6,046 nucleotides of DNA from Thermoplasmata archaeon (GCA_021835265.1 JAKBQK010000345.1:1-6046), one strand, 5' to 3'. Shown: positions 1 through 6,022, counted from the stretch's first letter. A program made the numbers and translations. The notes: generated by a model from the sequence alone, not told the origin.

Positions 1-1550
1 CTTTCAGTTCTATTCAACACCGGCCTCTTGAATGTTTTGACTACCTTTAGGTTGCTAGCCTCTGCAATTTCTGGATATAGATTATACTTGTCATTTGCAA
101 CTATAATATAAGTACCATCATTCTTGACATATCTGCTTATATTTCTAAGGGCTTCCGAAATTCCGTTTAAGTATTCCATCTGTGCATACCTTCCTCCCCC
201 CTTGTACTTTGGTCCGATCTCTTTCTCGTCTTCTCTTTTAAAACCGAACATTTCGTATGCATATGCGTGCTGTTCGTGATAATCTATCTGCCCTACATAT
301 GGGGGGGACGTGAATATACCACTGATCTTGTTTTCCTGGAAATTTGTTAGTTTCCCAAAGCTAGTATTATGTAACGCATCTCCAATGTTCAGAATTCTGG
401 AGTCACCGTGCAATACTATGGCTGAAGCTCCCTCTCTTCTCAATCGTGAAAATTCGTCAAGTCGTTCGATAGTGTCAAGAGTATACTTTCTTAGGTGATC
501 GGCTATGGTGTTTACTGGTGTACATATTTTGTAGTGCTTGGTACAGTAATATGGTCCGTACTGTGGTTCCTTAAGCGTAGCAAGATCAGAATGCGTAGTT
601 GCTCGACAAGATCTAACAGACCGGCTGAGTATTACTTTCATTACATCCGCGATCTGCTGGTCCGTCTCTTTGTTTATGAGGTTGGTATAGAATGATATTT
701 CCTGCCTTATTCTCTTAGTAAACCACCTCGAAATGAATGGTTGTATTTCATCTTCTGGGATCATTTCGTCTTTACTCTTGACGCCGTTATTTTGAAAGAA
801 TTCATAGTTATCCATTAAAAACTGGTTCAATTTTTCTCGGCCATAAGTACCGTCGTCAAGACCTTTTCTCACTTTATTCTTGAATTCTGGAACAGGAAAA
901 TAAGTACTGTTAAACCTTGATATTCTTTCTTTGAGTTCTTCGTCATAGCTATTGTCGAATGTCCTCATATCAAAATTTTCTATTTTTTGGAGTGAACCCT
1001 CGAGTCTAAAGCGCATCGTAAACAAATCATAATTGTCAGTTTTGACCTTGGATATCAGGCAGTTGAACTCAGATATGTCTATTCCAATAGAATTAATGCC
1101 TAATTCCATAGCCTGCACTAGAGTAGTTCCGCTGCCCAGGAATGGGTCAAGCAAAATATCTCCTGGCCTGAAATAAACTTCCGTCTTGAACTCATCAGTG
1201 TGACTGTCAATGAAATATTCGACTAACTGGGGGATAAATTTACCTTTGTAGGGGTGCAATCTATGTACGTGCTTGGTTCTTACAGACTCAGGCAGTTGAT
1301 CAAAAGAAAGATGCCAGTTTATATCTTCTCCCAATGTTTGCTTCCAACTATTTTCTCTAGGAATTATGTAACTGTCGTAATACTCCTTAAGCTCGTTAAT
1401 GTCAACTAACGTCTTCCCATACTCATCTTTGTGCTTATCTATTTTGGCATACTGGATCAAATAGCTAATGTTTGACACATTGACCGGACGATTGAGATAT
1501 TTGGTTGCCCACTTGGACGCCTCAGAAATAGTCGAAAGACTTGATTGCAT
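1..1550 (-). CDS. DNA methyltransferase, probably cytosine-N4 (SPPY type), 3' end beyond window
   Basis: This reading frame is open for 516 codons from the ATG at 1550 leftward off the window edge, so the C-terminus is missing. It should transfer a methyl group from S-adenosylmethionine to an exocyclic amino group in DNA. Visible motifs, in order: a motif X-like stretch with HPYKGKFIPQL (residues 99-109); motif I DPFLGSGTT (135-143), the SAM-binding loop; motif II with acidic D158 (IGIDIS); a long insert of about 220 residues, probably the target-recognition region; HGDSR (381-385); and catalytic motif IV TSPPY (414-418). A motif V-VIII-like region ending YVKNDGTYIIV follows (474-484). SPPY is typical of N4-cytosine enzymes, whereas N6-adenine enzymes usually carry DPPY or NPPY. 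The start is firm: a stop lies in frame at 1611-1613 and no other ATG, GTG or TTG lies between. No nuclease gene is visible, so a restriction partner could only lie past the left edge. Family is confident; base specificity is inferred. Confidence 0.9.
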   Translation of the reverse strand, partial: MQSSLSTISEASKWATKYLNRPVNVSNISYLIQYAKIDKHKDEYGKTLVDINELKEYYDSYIIPRENSWKQTLGEDINWHLSFDQLPESVRTKHVHRLHPYKGKFIPQLVEYFIDSHTDEFKTEVYFRPGDILLDPFLGSGTTLVQAMELGINSIGIDISEFNCLISKVKTDNYDLFTMRFRLEGSLQKIENFDMRTFDNSYDEELKERISRFNSTYFPVPEFKNKVRKGLDDGTYGREKLNQFLMDNYEFFQNNGVKSKDEMIPEDEIQPFISRWFTKRIRQEISFYTNLINKETDQQIADVMKVILSRSVRSCRATTHSDLATLKEPQYGPYYCTKHYKICTPVNTIADHLRKYTLDTIERLDEFSRLRREGASAIVLHGDSRILNIGDALHNTSFGKLTNFQENKISGIFTSPPYVGQIDYHEQHAYAYEMFGFKREDEKEIGPKYKGGGRYAQMEYLNGISEALRNISRYVKNDGTYIIVANDKYNLYPEIAEASNLKVVKTFKRPVLNRTE

Positions 1551-1571
1551 CTGTCGTTTATATGACTTCCA

Positions 1572-1580
1572 GATATAAAT
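1572..1580 (-). promoter_or_regulatory. TATA-like box of the methyltransferase gene
   Basis: On the minus strand this reads ATTTATATC, centred about 26 nt upstream of the ATG at 1550. In archaea that spacing places the transcription start at or next to the start codon, which suggests a leaderless mRNA. No Shine-Dalgarno sequence precedes the ATG, which agrees with that reading. The assignment rests on sequence and spacing only. Confidence 0.5.
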
Positions 1581-1815
1581 GATGTTACTACCACATTTGA
1601 TATACTTCGGTCAGGTTGACAATGGCCCCTTCAATTCCCACACTGAAAACCTAAATACGGATAAGGAATATTTTTTTATGGGGTATGATTTCAAAATAAT
1701 CGCACCCCCTAGCTTTGGGGGGCCAAGAGATGTTCGACAAAGGGACAGCGGAAACAGGTTTATAGAAATGCTAAGGGATTCGGACTAAGGAACTGGGGGA
1801 GATCATTGTACTAAC

Positions 1816-1824
1816 TTTTTAAAC
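1816..1824 (+). promoter_or_regulatory. Possible TATA-like box of the aminotransferase gene
   Basis: TTTTTAAAC lies about 47 nt upstream of the ATG at 1867, which would put the transcript start near 1846 and leave a short leader of about 20 nt. No Shine-Dalgarno sequence is visible in that leader. It would contain a three-codon frame, ATG TCT AAA TAA, at 1854-1865, ending one base before the real start. A second AT-rich candidate, TTAGTTAAAT (1841-1850), is closer than the usual spacing allows. Confidence 0.3.
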
Positions 1825-1866
1825 AATACCGAAAAAACTATTAGTTAAATAGAATGTCTAAATAAA

Positions 1867-3198
1867 ATGAATAAAAAATATGTTACTGATAATTCCAGAG
1901 ACCTTTATAAGTCCGCAAAGGAGAACCTGATAGAGGCTGTTAGCTCTCCCTCGAGAGGACCATCTTATTATTCGCCGTACCCAATCTTTATGAAGAAAGG
2001 TTCGGGTTACGAAATATGGGATGTTGATGAAAACAGATATATCGATTATATGATGGCATATAGCACCCTTATTCATGGCCATGCCAATAAAGAGCTGGTT
2101 CAAATTATCAGTAAAAAGGCCTCAGAAGGTACACATTTTGCAACGGCAATTCCAGAAGAAGCACAACTAGCTGACATAATCACATCCAATTTTCAATCTA
2201 TTCAAAAAGTCCGTTTCGTGAGCACTGGTACAGAAGCATCTATGACCGCAGTAAGATTAGCTCGGGCGTTTACTTCTAAGAAAAAAATCCTCAAATTCGA
2301 GGGTCATTACCATGGTTGGTACGATCATCTACTCTACAATACCGACCCACAACCTTATTCAACATTAGGTGCAGAGCGAGATCCAGTGATTATACCGGAA
2401 GGCTCCGGTCTTCCTAACGAGGTAACGACTAATTTAGTTACTGTTTGGAATAATGTCGAGGAGTTAAGAAGAAGAGTTAAGATTAGTAGGAATGAAATTG
2501 CCTGTATCATAACAGAACCAGTTATGGCAAATATAGGCGTCATTCCACCTAGTGAAGGATATTTGAGAGAGGTCCAAGAAATCTCGAACGAATATGACAT
2601 ACCGTTTATACTTGATGAGACCGTGACAGGTTTTAGAACATTCCCTCTTGGGGCTCAGCTAGATTTTAGCCTAAAGCCTGACTTAACAATTTTTGGAAAG
2701 GCATTAGGCGCTGGGATGCCGATCGCGGCATATGGAGGGAGAGACGACATTATGGAACTTTTAGAGTGGGGCAAAGTCCTTAGTTTTGGTACACAGAATG
2801 CTCACAGACTGTCAACGTCTGTAGCTATAAAGAGTGCTGAAATGTCTTTGAGAAATGACAGATTGGCTCTAAAGAGGACAAATACTTTGGCAAAGAAGCT
2901 GGCTGAACAATTGTCATTGCTTTCAGATAATGTCCTCGTGCAGCAATATGGTTCCATTCTCCAAGTCTATTTTCTTAAATCAAATTGTAACTGCAAAGTA
3001 ATAAGGGATTTGAGGGATTTCATTCAGTGTGTTGACCCTCAAAAATATAACGAATTTGCGAACAGACTAAGGTCTGAAGGAATTTTTATCCCACATACCC
3101 AGGGTCTACATTTCGCCCTTTCCACTGCGCATACTGAAAAGGCTATAATGGAGAGTGTTGCAATCTTTGAAAGGACTTTTAAGATGTCCTTTAAGTGA
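1867..3198 (+). CDS. Class-III PLP aminotransferase, glutamate-1-semialdehyde aminomutase type
   Basis: This 443-residue protein is a fold-type I, pyridoxal-phosphate-dependent class-III aminotransferase, close in length to glutamate-1-semialdehyde aminomutase (HemL, about 430). Visible signatures: the N-terminal family segment through HGHANKEL (70-77); STGTEA (119-124) of the cofactor phosphate cup; EGHYHGW (145-151); cofactor Asp250 in LDETVTGFR; Schiff-base lysine K278 in FGKALGAGMP; T309 in SFGTQNAHR; and a C-terminal FALSTAHTEK (416-425). HemL enzymes usually have a GTLSGNP-type loop after the lysine and CYHGH rather than HYHGW. I therefore lean toward an amino-acid aminotransferase or mutase of the wider GSAM-like group, not certain tetrapyrrole synthesis. 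No other haem-pathway gene lies nearby. The nearest downstream gene is an amino-acid permease, separated by a terminator-like tract and a long gap, so it is probably monocistronic. The ATG at 1867 gives the expected N-terminus. Fold and cofactor are confident; substrate is not. Confidence 0.92.
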   Translation: MNKKYVTDNSRDLYKSAKENLIEAVSSPSRGPSYYSPYPIFMKKGSGYEIWDVDENRYIDYMMAYSTLIHGHANKELVQIISKKASEGTHFATAIPEEAQLADIITSNFQSIQKVRFVSTGTEASMTAVRLARAFTSKKKILKFEGHYHGWYDHLLYNTDPQPYSTLGAERDPVIIPEGSGLPNEVTTNLVTVWNNVEELRRRVKISRNEIACIITEPVMANIGVIPPSEGYLREVQEISNEYDIPFILDETVTGFRTFPLGAQLDFSLKPDLTIFGKALGAGMPIAAYGGRDDIMELLEWGKVLSFGTQNAHRLSTSVAIKSAEMSLRNDRLALKRTNTLAKKLAEQLSLLSDNVLVQQYGSILQVYFLKSNCNCKVIRDLRDFIQCVDPQKYNEFANRLRSEGIFIPHTQGLHFALSTAHTEKAIMESVAIFERTFKMSFK

Positions 3199-3240
3199 TT
3201 TTTAAACTTATAGGTTAATTTTTTTACTCTTTCATTTTTT
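3199..3240 (+). terminator. Oligo-T transcription terminator after the aminotransferase
   Basis: Immediately after the TGA there are T-rich runs on the coding strand: seven T at 3219-3225 and six T at 3235-3240, without a strong GC stem. Oligo-T tracts on the non-template strand are the usual intrinsic termination signal in archaea. The signal separates this gene from the permease downstream. Confidence 0.55.
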
Positions 3241-3382
3241 CATAAAATATCTTTAGATTACAATCATAACAATATGTATATTCCAAAAATTAGTGCAACC
3301 GGGGATCGACCTATAACTTTTAAAGATAAGACATGACCTGTGTTGGAATTGGGTAGGGTAAAAGTATACACTTAGAACAGAA

Positions 3383-3402
3383 GGCTCACTTAAATGTGAA
3401 CC
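3383..3402. repeat. 20-bp imperfect palindrome, operator-like
   Basis: GGCTCAC and GTGAACC flank the 6-bp spacer TTAAAT, with six of seven arm positions complementary. The size and symmetry suit a site for a dimeric transcription factor. It lies about 25 bp upstream of the TATA-like box at 3427, a position from which a bound protein could influence transcription. The function is inferred from layout only. Confidence 0.4.
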
Positions 3403-3426
3403 ACCAATAGAGTTCCTGAAAGGTAC

Positions 3427-3434
3427 TTTATATC
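3427..3434 (+). promoter_or_regulatory. TATA-like box, possible distal promoter of the permease
   Basis: TTTATATC has the same sequence as the core of the box in front of the methyltransferase. It would start a transcript near 3456, giving a leader of about 240 nt to the ATG at 3699 or about 54 nt to the GTG at 3510. It competes with the nearer box at 3670. Confidence 0.3.
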
Positions 3435-3477
3435 CTTAATAGAAAGTCATAGGTATTTACAATCTGATCATTGTCAC

Positions 3478-3512
3478 CACTCTTGGGGCACGGGTAGAAA
3501 GGGAGAAGAGTG
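3478..3512 (+). repeat. Inverted repeat, possible RNA hairpin in the permease leader
   Basis: CACTCTT (3478-3484) and AAGAGTG (3506-3512) are perfect 7-bp arms around a 21-nt loop. An alternative pairing, GGCAC (3487-3491) with GTGCC (3510-3514), uses part of the same right arm, so the two stems exclude each other. The right arm overlaps the GTG at 3510. This would matter only if transcription starts upstream, for example from the box at 3427. Confidence 0.3.
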
Positions 3513-3669
3513 CCGTCTATTCGTGTTGATATGCGCTTGAAGTTGCATAGTATCGAATCACAGAACGATTATGGAAGCAGGATGTGGATTGTCAATCTGA
3601 ATGAAAGTAAATCAGATAAAATTGAAGCAAAATTAAGGCTCATTACGCAAAACCTTCTTTTCAATAGAA

Positions 3670-3677
3670 TTAAATAC
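3670..3677 (+). promoter_or_regulatory. TATA-like box of the permease gene
   Basis: TTAAATAC is centred about 26 nt upstream of the ATG at 3699, the spacing expected for a leaderless archaeal transcript. The same arrangement is seen in front of the methyltransferase. It supports the ATG at 3699 as the permease start. Confidence 0.45.
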
Positions 3678-3698
3678 AAAATAATCTATAATCTTCAG

Positions 3699-5264
3699 AT
3701 GTCCTCGAATTCGAGATTAAAGCCAGATTTGTCGACGGTTCAAATAATATTCTTATCGCTTTTTGGTGGGCTCGGAACTGGAATATTGTTCTCACCAATT
3801 GGTATGATAGCAGTGGCAGGCTCTGGGAGTTTTATAGCTTGGGTATTTGGTGGAACTGGATTTCTGTTAATTGCACTTGTAATTGGGGAAATGACACTGG
3901 CGCACCCGGAAGCTGGAGGTCCCGCTCGTTGGTTACTTTACACTCATGGAGCATCCCTGAATCTAATATCTGCTCTGACAAACATAGTTTATTATGTGTT
4001 AATCCCACCGCTTGAGGCACTAGCGGTTGTGGAAGCTTTGAATAATTTTACTCATAGTTTCCTAAACAACGTGGGTAATCCAACATTACTTGGGGGCTTA
4101 GTGGGGACTGTTCTCGTTCTGACATTTATCCCGTTCAATTATTTCGGAGTAAAAAGGATGGGACAAGCGTCATTGAGTTTAGGGATTATCAAACTCATTC
4201 TTTTCCTAGTTATACCTATTGGCTTAGTTATTGCGTTCTTCAATTCCAGTAATTTTGTTGGCCACGGAGGGTTCTTGCCGTTTGGAATCTCTGGCGTTTT
4301 TGTAGCTATGCCACTGGCAATGTTCGCCTTCAGTGGAGTGAGATTCGTTCCAGATTTCGCTGAAGAAATAAGAAATAAACGAAAAATAATTCTTGCTTTA
4401 GCAGTTATTTTGATCTCTCAAACGGTTCTCTTTATTTTGTTCACATACACAACAATTGGGTCACTGAACTGGGCTGCGATTGGGATAAGTCCAGGTAGCT
4501 GGAGTTCACTAAGCAATATTCCTGGTAACCCTTATATTTTCCTTGGCCAAATGCTGAAATCTAATGTTCTCCTTGGTGCAGCTATTATTGCAGGTATCTT
4601 GAGCCCATTTGTGGCAGGCTATATTTATCTAGGAGGAGGAGTCAGGATTTTATTTGCATCTGCCAGAAGCAGCATCGTGAGCAAGTACCTTAAGGAGCTC
4701 AATACAAAATATACAATTCCTTCTAAGGCCCTGTTTACCTTCGCAATAATTGGCGCTGTCCTTGTGTTTATATCTGCACCTGCACCTGGAATATTTCACA
4801 TAATAGTCGACATAACAGCTGCGGAATATTTTTCATTTGCAGTTATACCCGTTGCAATGGAATCATCTCGCAGATTAAAGACAACAGAATATAGAATAAA
4901 GGGTGGCTCGATATTCGCAGCCGTGTCATTTATATTCATTTCACTTGTAATTTTTTGGAGCGGTTGGCCAGCGGATCCATATACTGCCTTACTTATCCTT
5001 GCTGGTGCATTGATCTTCGGACTTGTCTATAAGGTTAGAGGAGAGTTCAAAAACTCAATTTGGTTCATTGTCTATATATTCTATATCGTTGGTCTATCAT
5101 ACATAGGTTCTGATGGAGCTCTCAATTTGATATCATTTGATATCACCTCTCTAATTATCGCCGTTACGTCATTAGCTTTCTATTGGTGGGGGATTCACGC
5201 AAGATTACAAAAGCCCTATCTGGAACCCACGACGCGTTCAGGGGAGAGTGAAGCAACAAACTAG
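3699..5264 (+). CDS. APC-superfamily amino-acid permease
   Basis: This 521-residue integral membrane protein belongs to the amino acid-polyamine-organocation (APC) superfamily, secondary transporters that usually import amino acids by cation symport or exchange. TM1 carries the substrate-binding glycine-rich turn GGLGTGILF (residues 23-31). TM6 ends in FAFSGVR (209-215), followed by AEEIRNKRK (221-229), a close match to the family pattern FAF-G-(E)...AEE-(K/R)NP. Hydrophobic segments lie near 12-35, 40-66, 88-118, 129-150, 158-182, 192-214, 228-252, 288-318, 344-362, 366-390, 403-422, 427-446, 453-470 and 480-499, so 12 to 14 helices. The C-terminal tail is short and polar. I chose the ATG at 3699 because the conserved N-terminus begins about ten residues later and a TATA-like box sits 26 nt upstream. 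A GTG at 3510 would add 63 hydrophilic residues. Substrate cannot be read from the sequence; TM6 has Arg where many family members have Phe-Glu. Confidence 0.9.
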   Translation: MSSNSRLKPDLSTVQIIFLSLFGGLGTGILFSPIGMIAVAGSGSFIAWVFGGTGFLLIALVIGEMTLAHPEAGGPARWLLYTHGASLNLISALTNIVYYVLIPPLEALAVVEALNNFTHSFLNNVGNPTLLGGLVGTVLVLTFIPFNYFGVKRMGQASLSLGIIKLILFLVIPIGLVIAFFNSSNFVGHGGFLPFGISGVFVAMPLAMFAFSGVRFVPDFAEEIRNKRKIILALAVILISQTVLFILFTYTTIGSLNWAAIGISPGSWSSLSNIPGNPYIFLGQMLKSNVLLGAAIIAGILSPFVAGYIYLGGGVRILFASARSSIVSKYLKELNTKYTIPSKALFTFAIIGAVLVFISAPAPGIFHIIVDITAAEYFSFAVIPVAMESSRRLKTTEYRIKGGSIFAAVSFIFISLVIFWSGWPADPYTALLILAGALIFGLVYKVRGEFKNSIWFIVYIFYIVGLSYIGSDGALNLISFDITSLIIAVTSLAFYWWGIHARLQKPYLEPTTRSGESEATN

Positions 5265-5364
5265 AAGTATACGATAGATGCCAACGTGTTCAGTTCACCA
5301 CCGCTCTCTTTCTGAGCAGGGAATAACAGTTAGTATATGTCTTAGCCTTATGAGCCTAATGTCT

Positions 5365-5506
5365 CTACCCGCTTTCCCTCATTTTCGCTTTTACAACCTT
5401 GCTTAGGGTGGAGAAGAATGCTTTACCCTGCAACCACTTCATAATCGTTATCATGGACTACCATTGTTTCGAAATTTGTAGACTTAATATTGAAAAGTTC
5501 TTTCAT
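5365..5506 (-). pseudogene. Possible small gene with a one-base frameshift
   Basis: On the minus strand an ATG at 5506 opens 27 codons (beginning MKELFNIKSTNFETM, ending DYEVVAG) to a TAA at 5425-5423. Skipping the single T that begins this stop continues the frame as KAFFSTLSKVVKAKMRESG to a TAG at 5367-5365. The joined 46-residue product looks like a natural charged, helix-forming small protein, whereas each half alone is abrupt. Two overlapping frames share the junction; the second could also start at an upstream ATG as MITIMKWLQG. A TATA-like TTTATATT lies about 55 nt upstream of the ATG on this strand. I recognise no family. It could be a decayed gene, a gene with a sequencing error, or chance. 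Confidence 0.3.
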
Positions 5507-5607
5507 ATAATCCCACGTTTATTGCTTTTTTACCTGCCACTGGAATTCATAATACTAGGAAATATAAAGGTGTTGACACACGTTCTTGGGGGGTTATCTT
5601 AAAAAAA

Positions 5608-5667
5608 CTCCCGTTCTTCCGCAGATGAACCGCAACCCCTCGAGGAGAGGCCTACGAGAGAGGTGCA
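5608..5667. ncRNA. GC-rich structured island, candidate small RNA
   Basis: About 37 of 60 bases here are G or C, well above the surrounding AT-rich intergenic DNA. A hairpin can form at 5639-5658: CTCGAGG pairs with CCT-A-CGAG through seven base pairs, with one bulged A and a 5-nt loop (AGAGG). In AT-rich archaea, GC-rich intergenic islands often mark structured RNA genes. On the minus strand the island is followed by seven T (complement of 5601-5607), which could end a transcript running in that direction. It does not fold as a tRNA and I see no convincing C/D-box pair, so strand and identity are open. Confidence 0.25.
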
Positions 5668-5717
5668 GTAATCGACAATTACATCTTGCCTGTTGAATTT
5701 TCCAAATTTAAGGTGAC

Positions 5718-5726
5718 ATTAAATTG
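5718..5726 (+). promoter_or_regulatory. Possible TATA-like box of the small membrane-protein gene
   Basis: ATTAAATTG is centred about 37 nt upstream of the ATG at 5759 and 46 nt upstream of the ATG at 5768. It would give a leader of about 10 or 20 nt. A GGTGA upstream, at 5712-5716, is too far from either ATG to act as a ribosome binding site. Confidence 0.25.
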
Positions 5727-5758
5727 CCGTAACTGTTATTAGTCCACTGAATCATGAC

Positions 5759-6022
5759 ATGAATTATATGGCCGATTCAAAGGAAATGACAGATTCACAG
5801 TTGATAGCTGAACTTGAAAGAAGGAAGGTTCTGAAACCAACATTGAACGTGAGGGTAGGCTTTGGCTCATCGCTCAAATTCTGGCTCGCTTACCTAATTG
5901 TCAGCTTGATTTCATTCGTCATAGTTGTTGTCATCGTTCTTCTCATTCTCCACTTCCTGTTTCCCAGTTTAGGAGTTATTCTTTCACGATATGGTCTATC
6001 ATTCTGGAGCTTGTTGATTTAG
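5759..6022 (+). CDS. Small membrane protein of unknown function
   Basis: This 87-residue frame encodes a charged, probably helical N-terminal part (TDSQLIAELERRK, residues 11-23), a short linker, and a strongly hydrophobic helix at about 41-68. A second hydrophobic stretch (69-87), interrupted by R77, may be a second membrane pass or a membrane-lying tail. The protein ends without a polar C-terminus. With Lys40 just before the helix and few charges after it, the positive-inside rule would place the N-terminal part in the cytoplasm. A second in-frame ATG at 5768 gives MADSKEM and is an equally good start; the first ATG after the upstream in-frame stop is the one given. I do not recognise a family. 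Coding status is supported by the sharp soluble-to-membrane organisation. The gene is preceded by a long gap and looks independently transcribed. Confidence 0.65.
   Translation: MNYMADSKEMTDSQLIAELERRKVLKPTLNVRVGFGSSLKFWLAYLIVSLISFVIVVVIVLLILHFLFPSLGVILSRYGLSFWSLLI

Larger units (their letters stand above)
1551..1866. other. Divergent intergenic region between methyltransferase and aminotransferase
   Basis: This 316-bp gap carries the promoters of two divergently transcribed genes. A GC hairpin can form from five C (1705-1709) and five G (1717-1721) around a 7-nt loop. A wider perfect inverted repeat, TGGCCCC (1623-1629) and GGGGCCA (1719-1725), shares its right arm. An ATG frame covers 1579-1788 on the plus strand. 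Part of the minus strand, 1614-1784, is also open, in the same frame as the methyltransferase but cut off from it by a TGA. Neither product resembles a known protein and I do not call either as a gene. The short plus-strand frame from the ATG at 1678 (36 codons) has a TATA-like sequence (CTAAATACGG, 1651-1660) upstream, so a tiny gene cannot be excluded. Confidence 0.5.
3241..3698. other. Long upstream region of the permease, no confirmed gene
   Basis: No convincing protein or tRNA gene was found here on either strand. The stretch holds two inverted repeats (3383-3402 and 3478-3512) and two TATA-like boxes (3427-3434 and 3670-3677). From 3498 on, the permease frame is open and has a GTG at 3510, which would add 63 residues to the permease. 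The added peptide is hydrophilic and resembles no known domain. A GGGAG tract lies just before the GTG, so that start is possible but less likely than the ATG at 3699. A long regulated leader is an alternative explanation for this stretch. Confidence 0.45.
5265..5758. other. 494-bp intergenic region with no firm gene
   Basis: Between the permease stop and the small membrane-protein gene there is no confident gene. The left half contains a possible frameshifted minus-strand mini-gene (5365-5506). A plus-strand frame at 5399-5602 begins with TTG, lies largely antisense to that mini-gene and looks like a shadow. The right half contains a GC-rich island (about 5608-5667) with a hairpin, then an inverted repeat GTAAT/ATTAC at 5668-5682. 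No clear terminator follows the permease; only weak T-rich stretches appear around 5380-5393. Confidence 0.5.

Noticed and set aside
310..695. Two plus-strand frames of 62 and 66 codons (310-498, 495-695)
   Set aside because: They lie antisense to the methyltransferase, whose motifs and continuous frame establish the minus strand as coding.
1579..1788. Plus-strand 69-codon frame in the divergent gap
   Set aside because: It has no recognisable domain, its start overlaps the methyltransferase TATA-like box, and the opposite strand is equally open over most of it. I record it as an open question, not a gene.
1854..1865. Three-codon upstream frame (ATG TCT AAA TAA) as a regulatory uORF
   Set aside because: It is too short to distinguish from chance, and it is not certain that the leader containing it is transcribed.
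1858..2600. Minus-strand frames at 1858-2103 and 2355-2600
   Set aside because: They are antisense shadows of the aminotransferase, whose conserved motifs run through the same bases.
3294..3360. tRNA-like T-arm at 3299-3314 read on the minus strand
   Set aside because: The T-loop is one base short of the consensus, its stem arms are not complementary, and no acceptor or anticodon stem follows.
3832..4020. Minus-strand 62-codon frame
   Set aside because: It is antisense to TM2-TM3 of the permease and has no independent support.
1867..5264. Aminotransferase and permease as one operon
   Set aside because: A 500-bp gap with oligo-T runs after the aminotransferase and separate TATA-like boxes before the permease argue for independent transcription.
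5399..5602. Plus-strand 67-codon frame starting with TTG
   Set aside because: It has no promoter, no ribosome binding site and no recognisable domain. Its hydrophobic, Cys- and Phe-rich composition looks like the reverse of the possible minus-strand mini-gene.
5605..5670. C/D-box guide RNA or tRNA in the GC-rich island
   Set aside because: No complete C box with a matching D box, and no cloverleaf with a valid T-arm, could be found on either strand.
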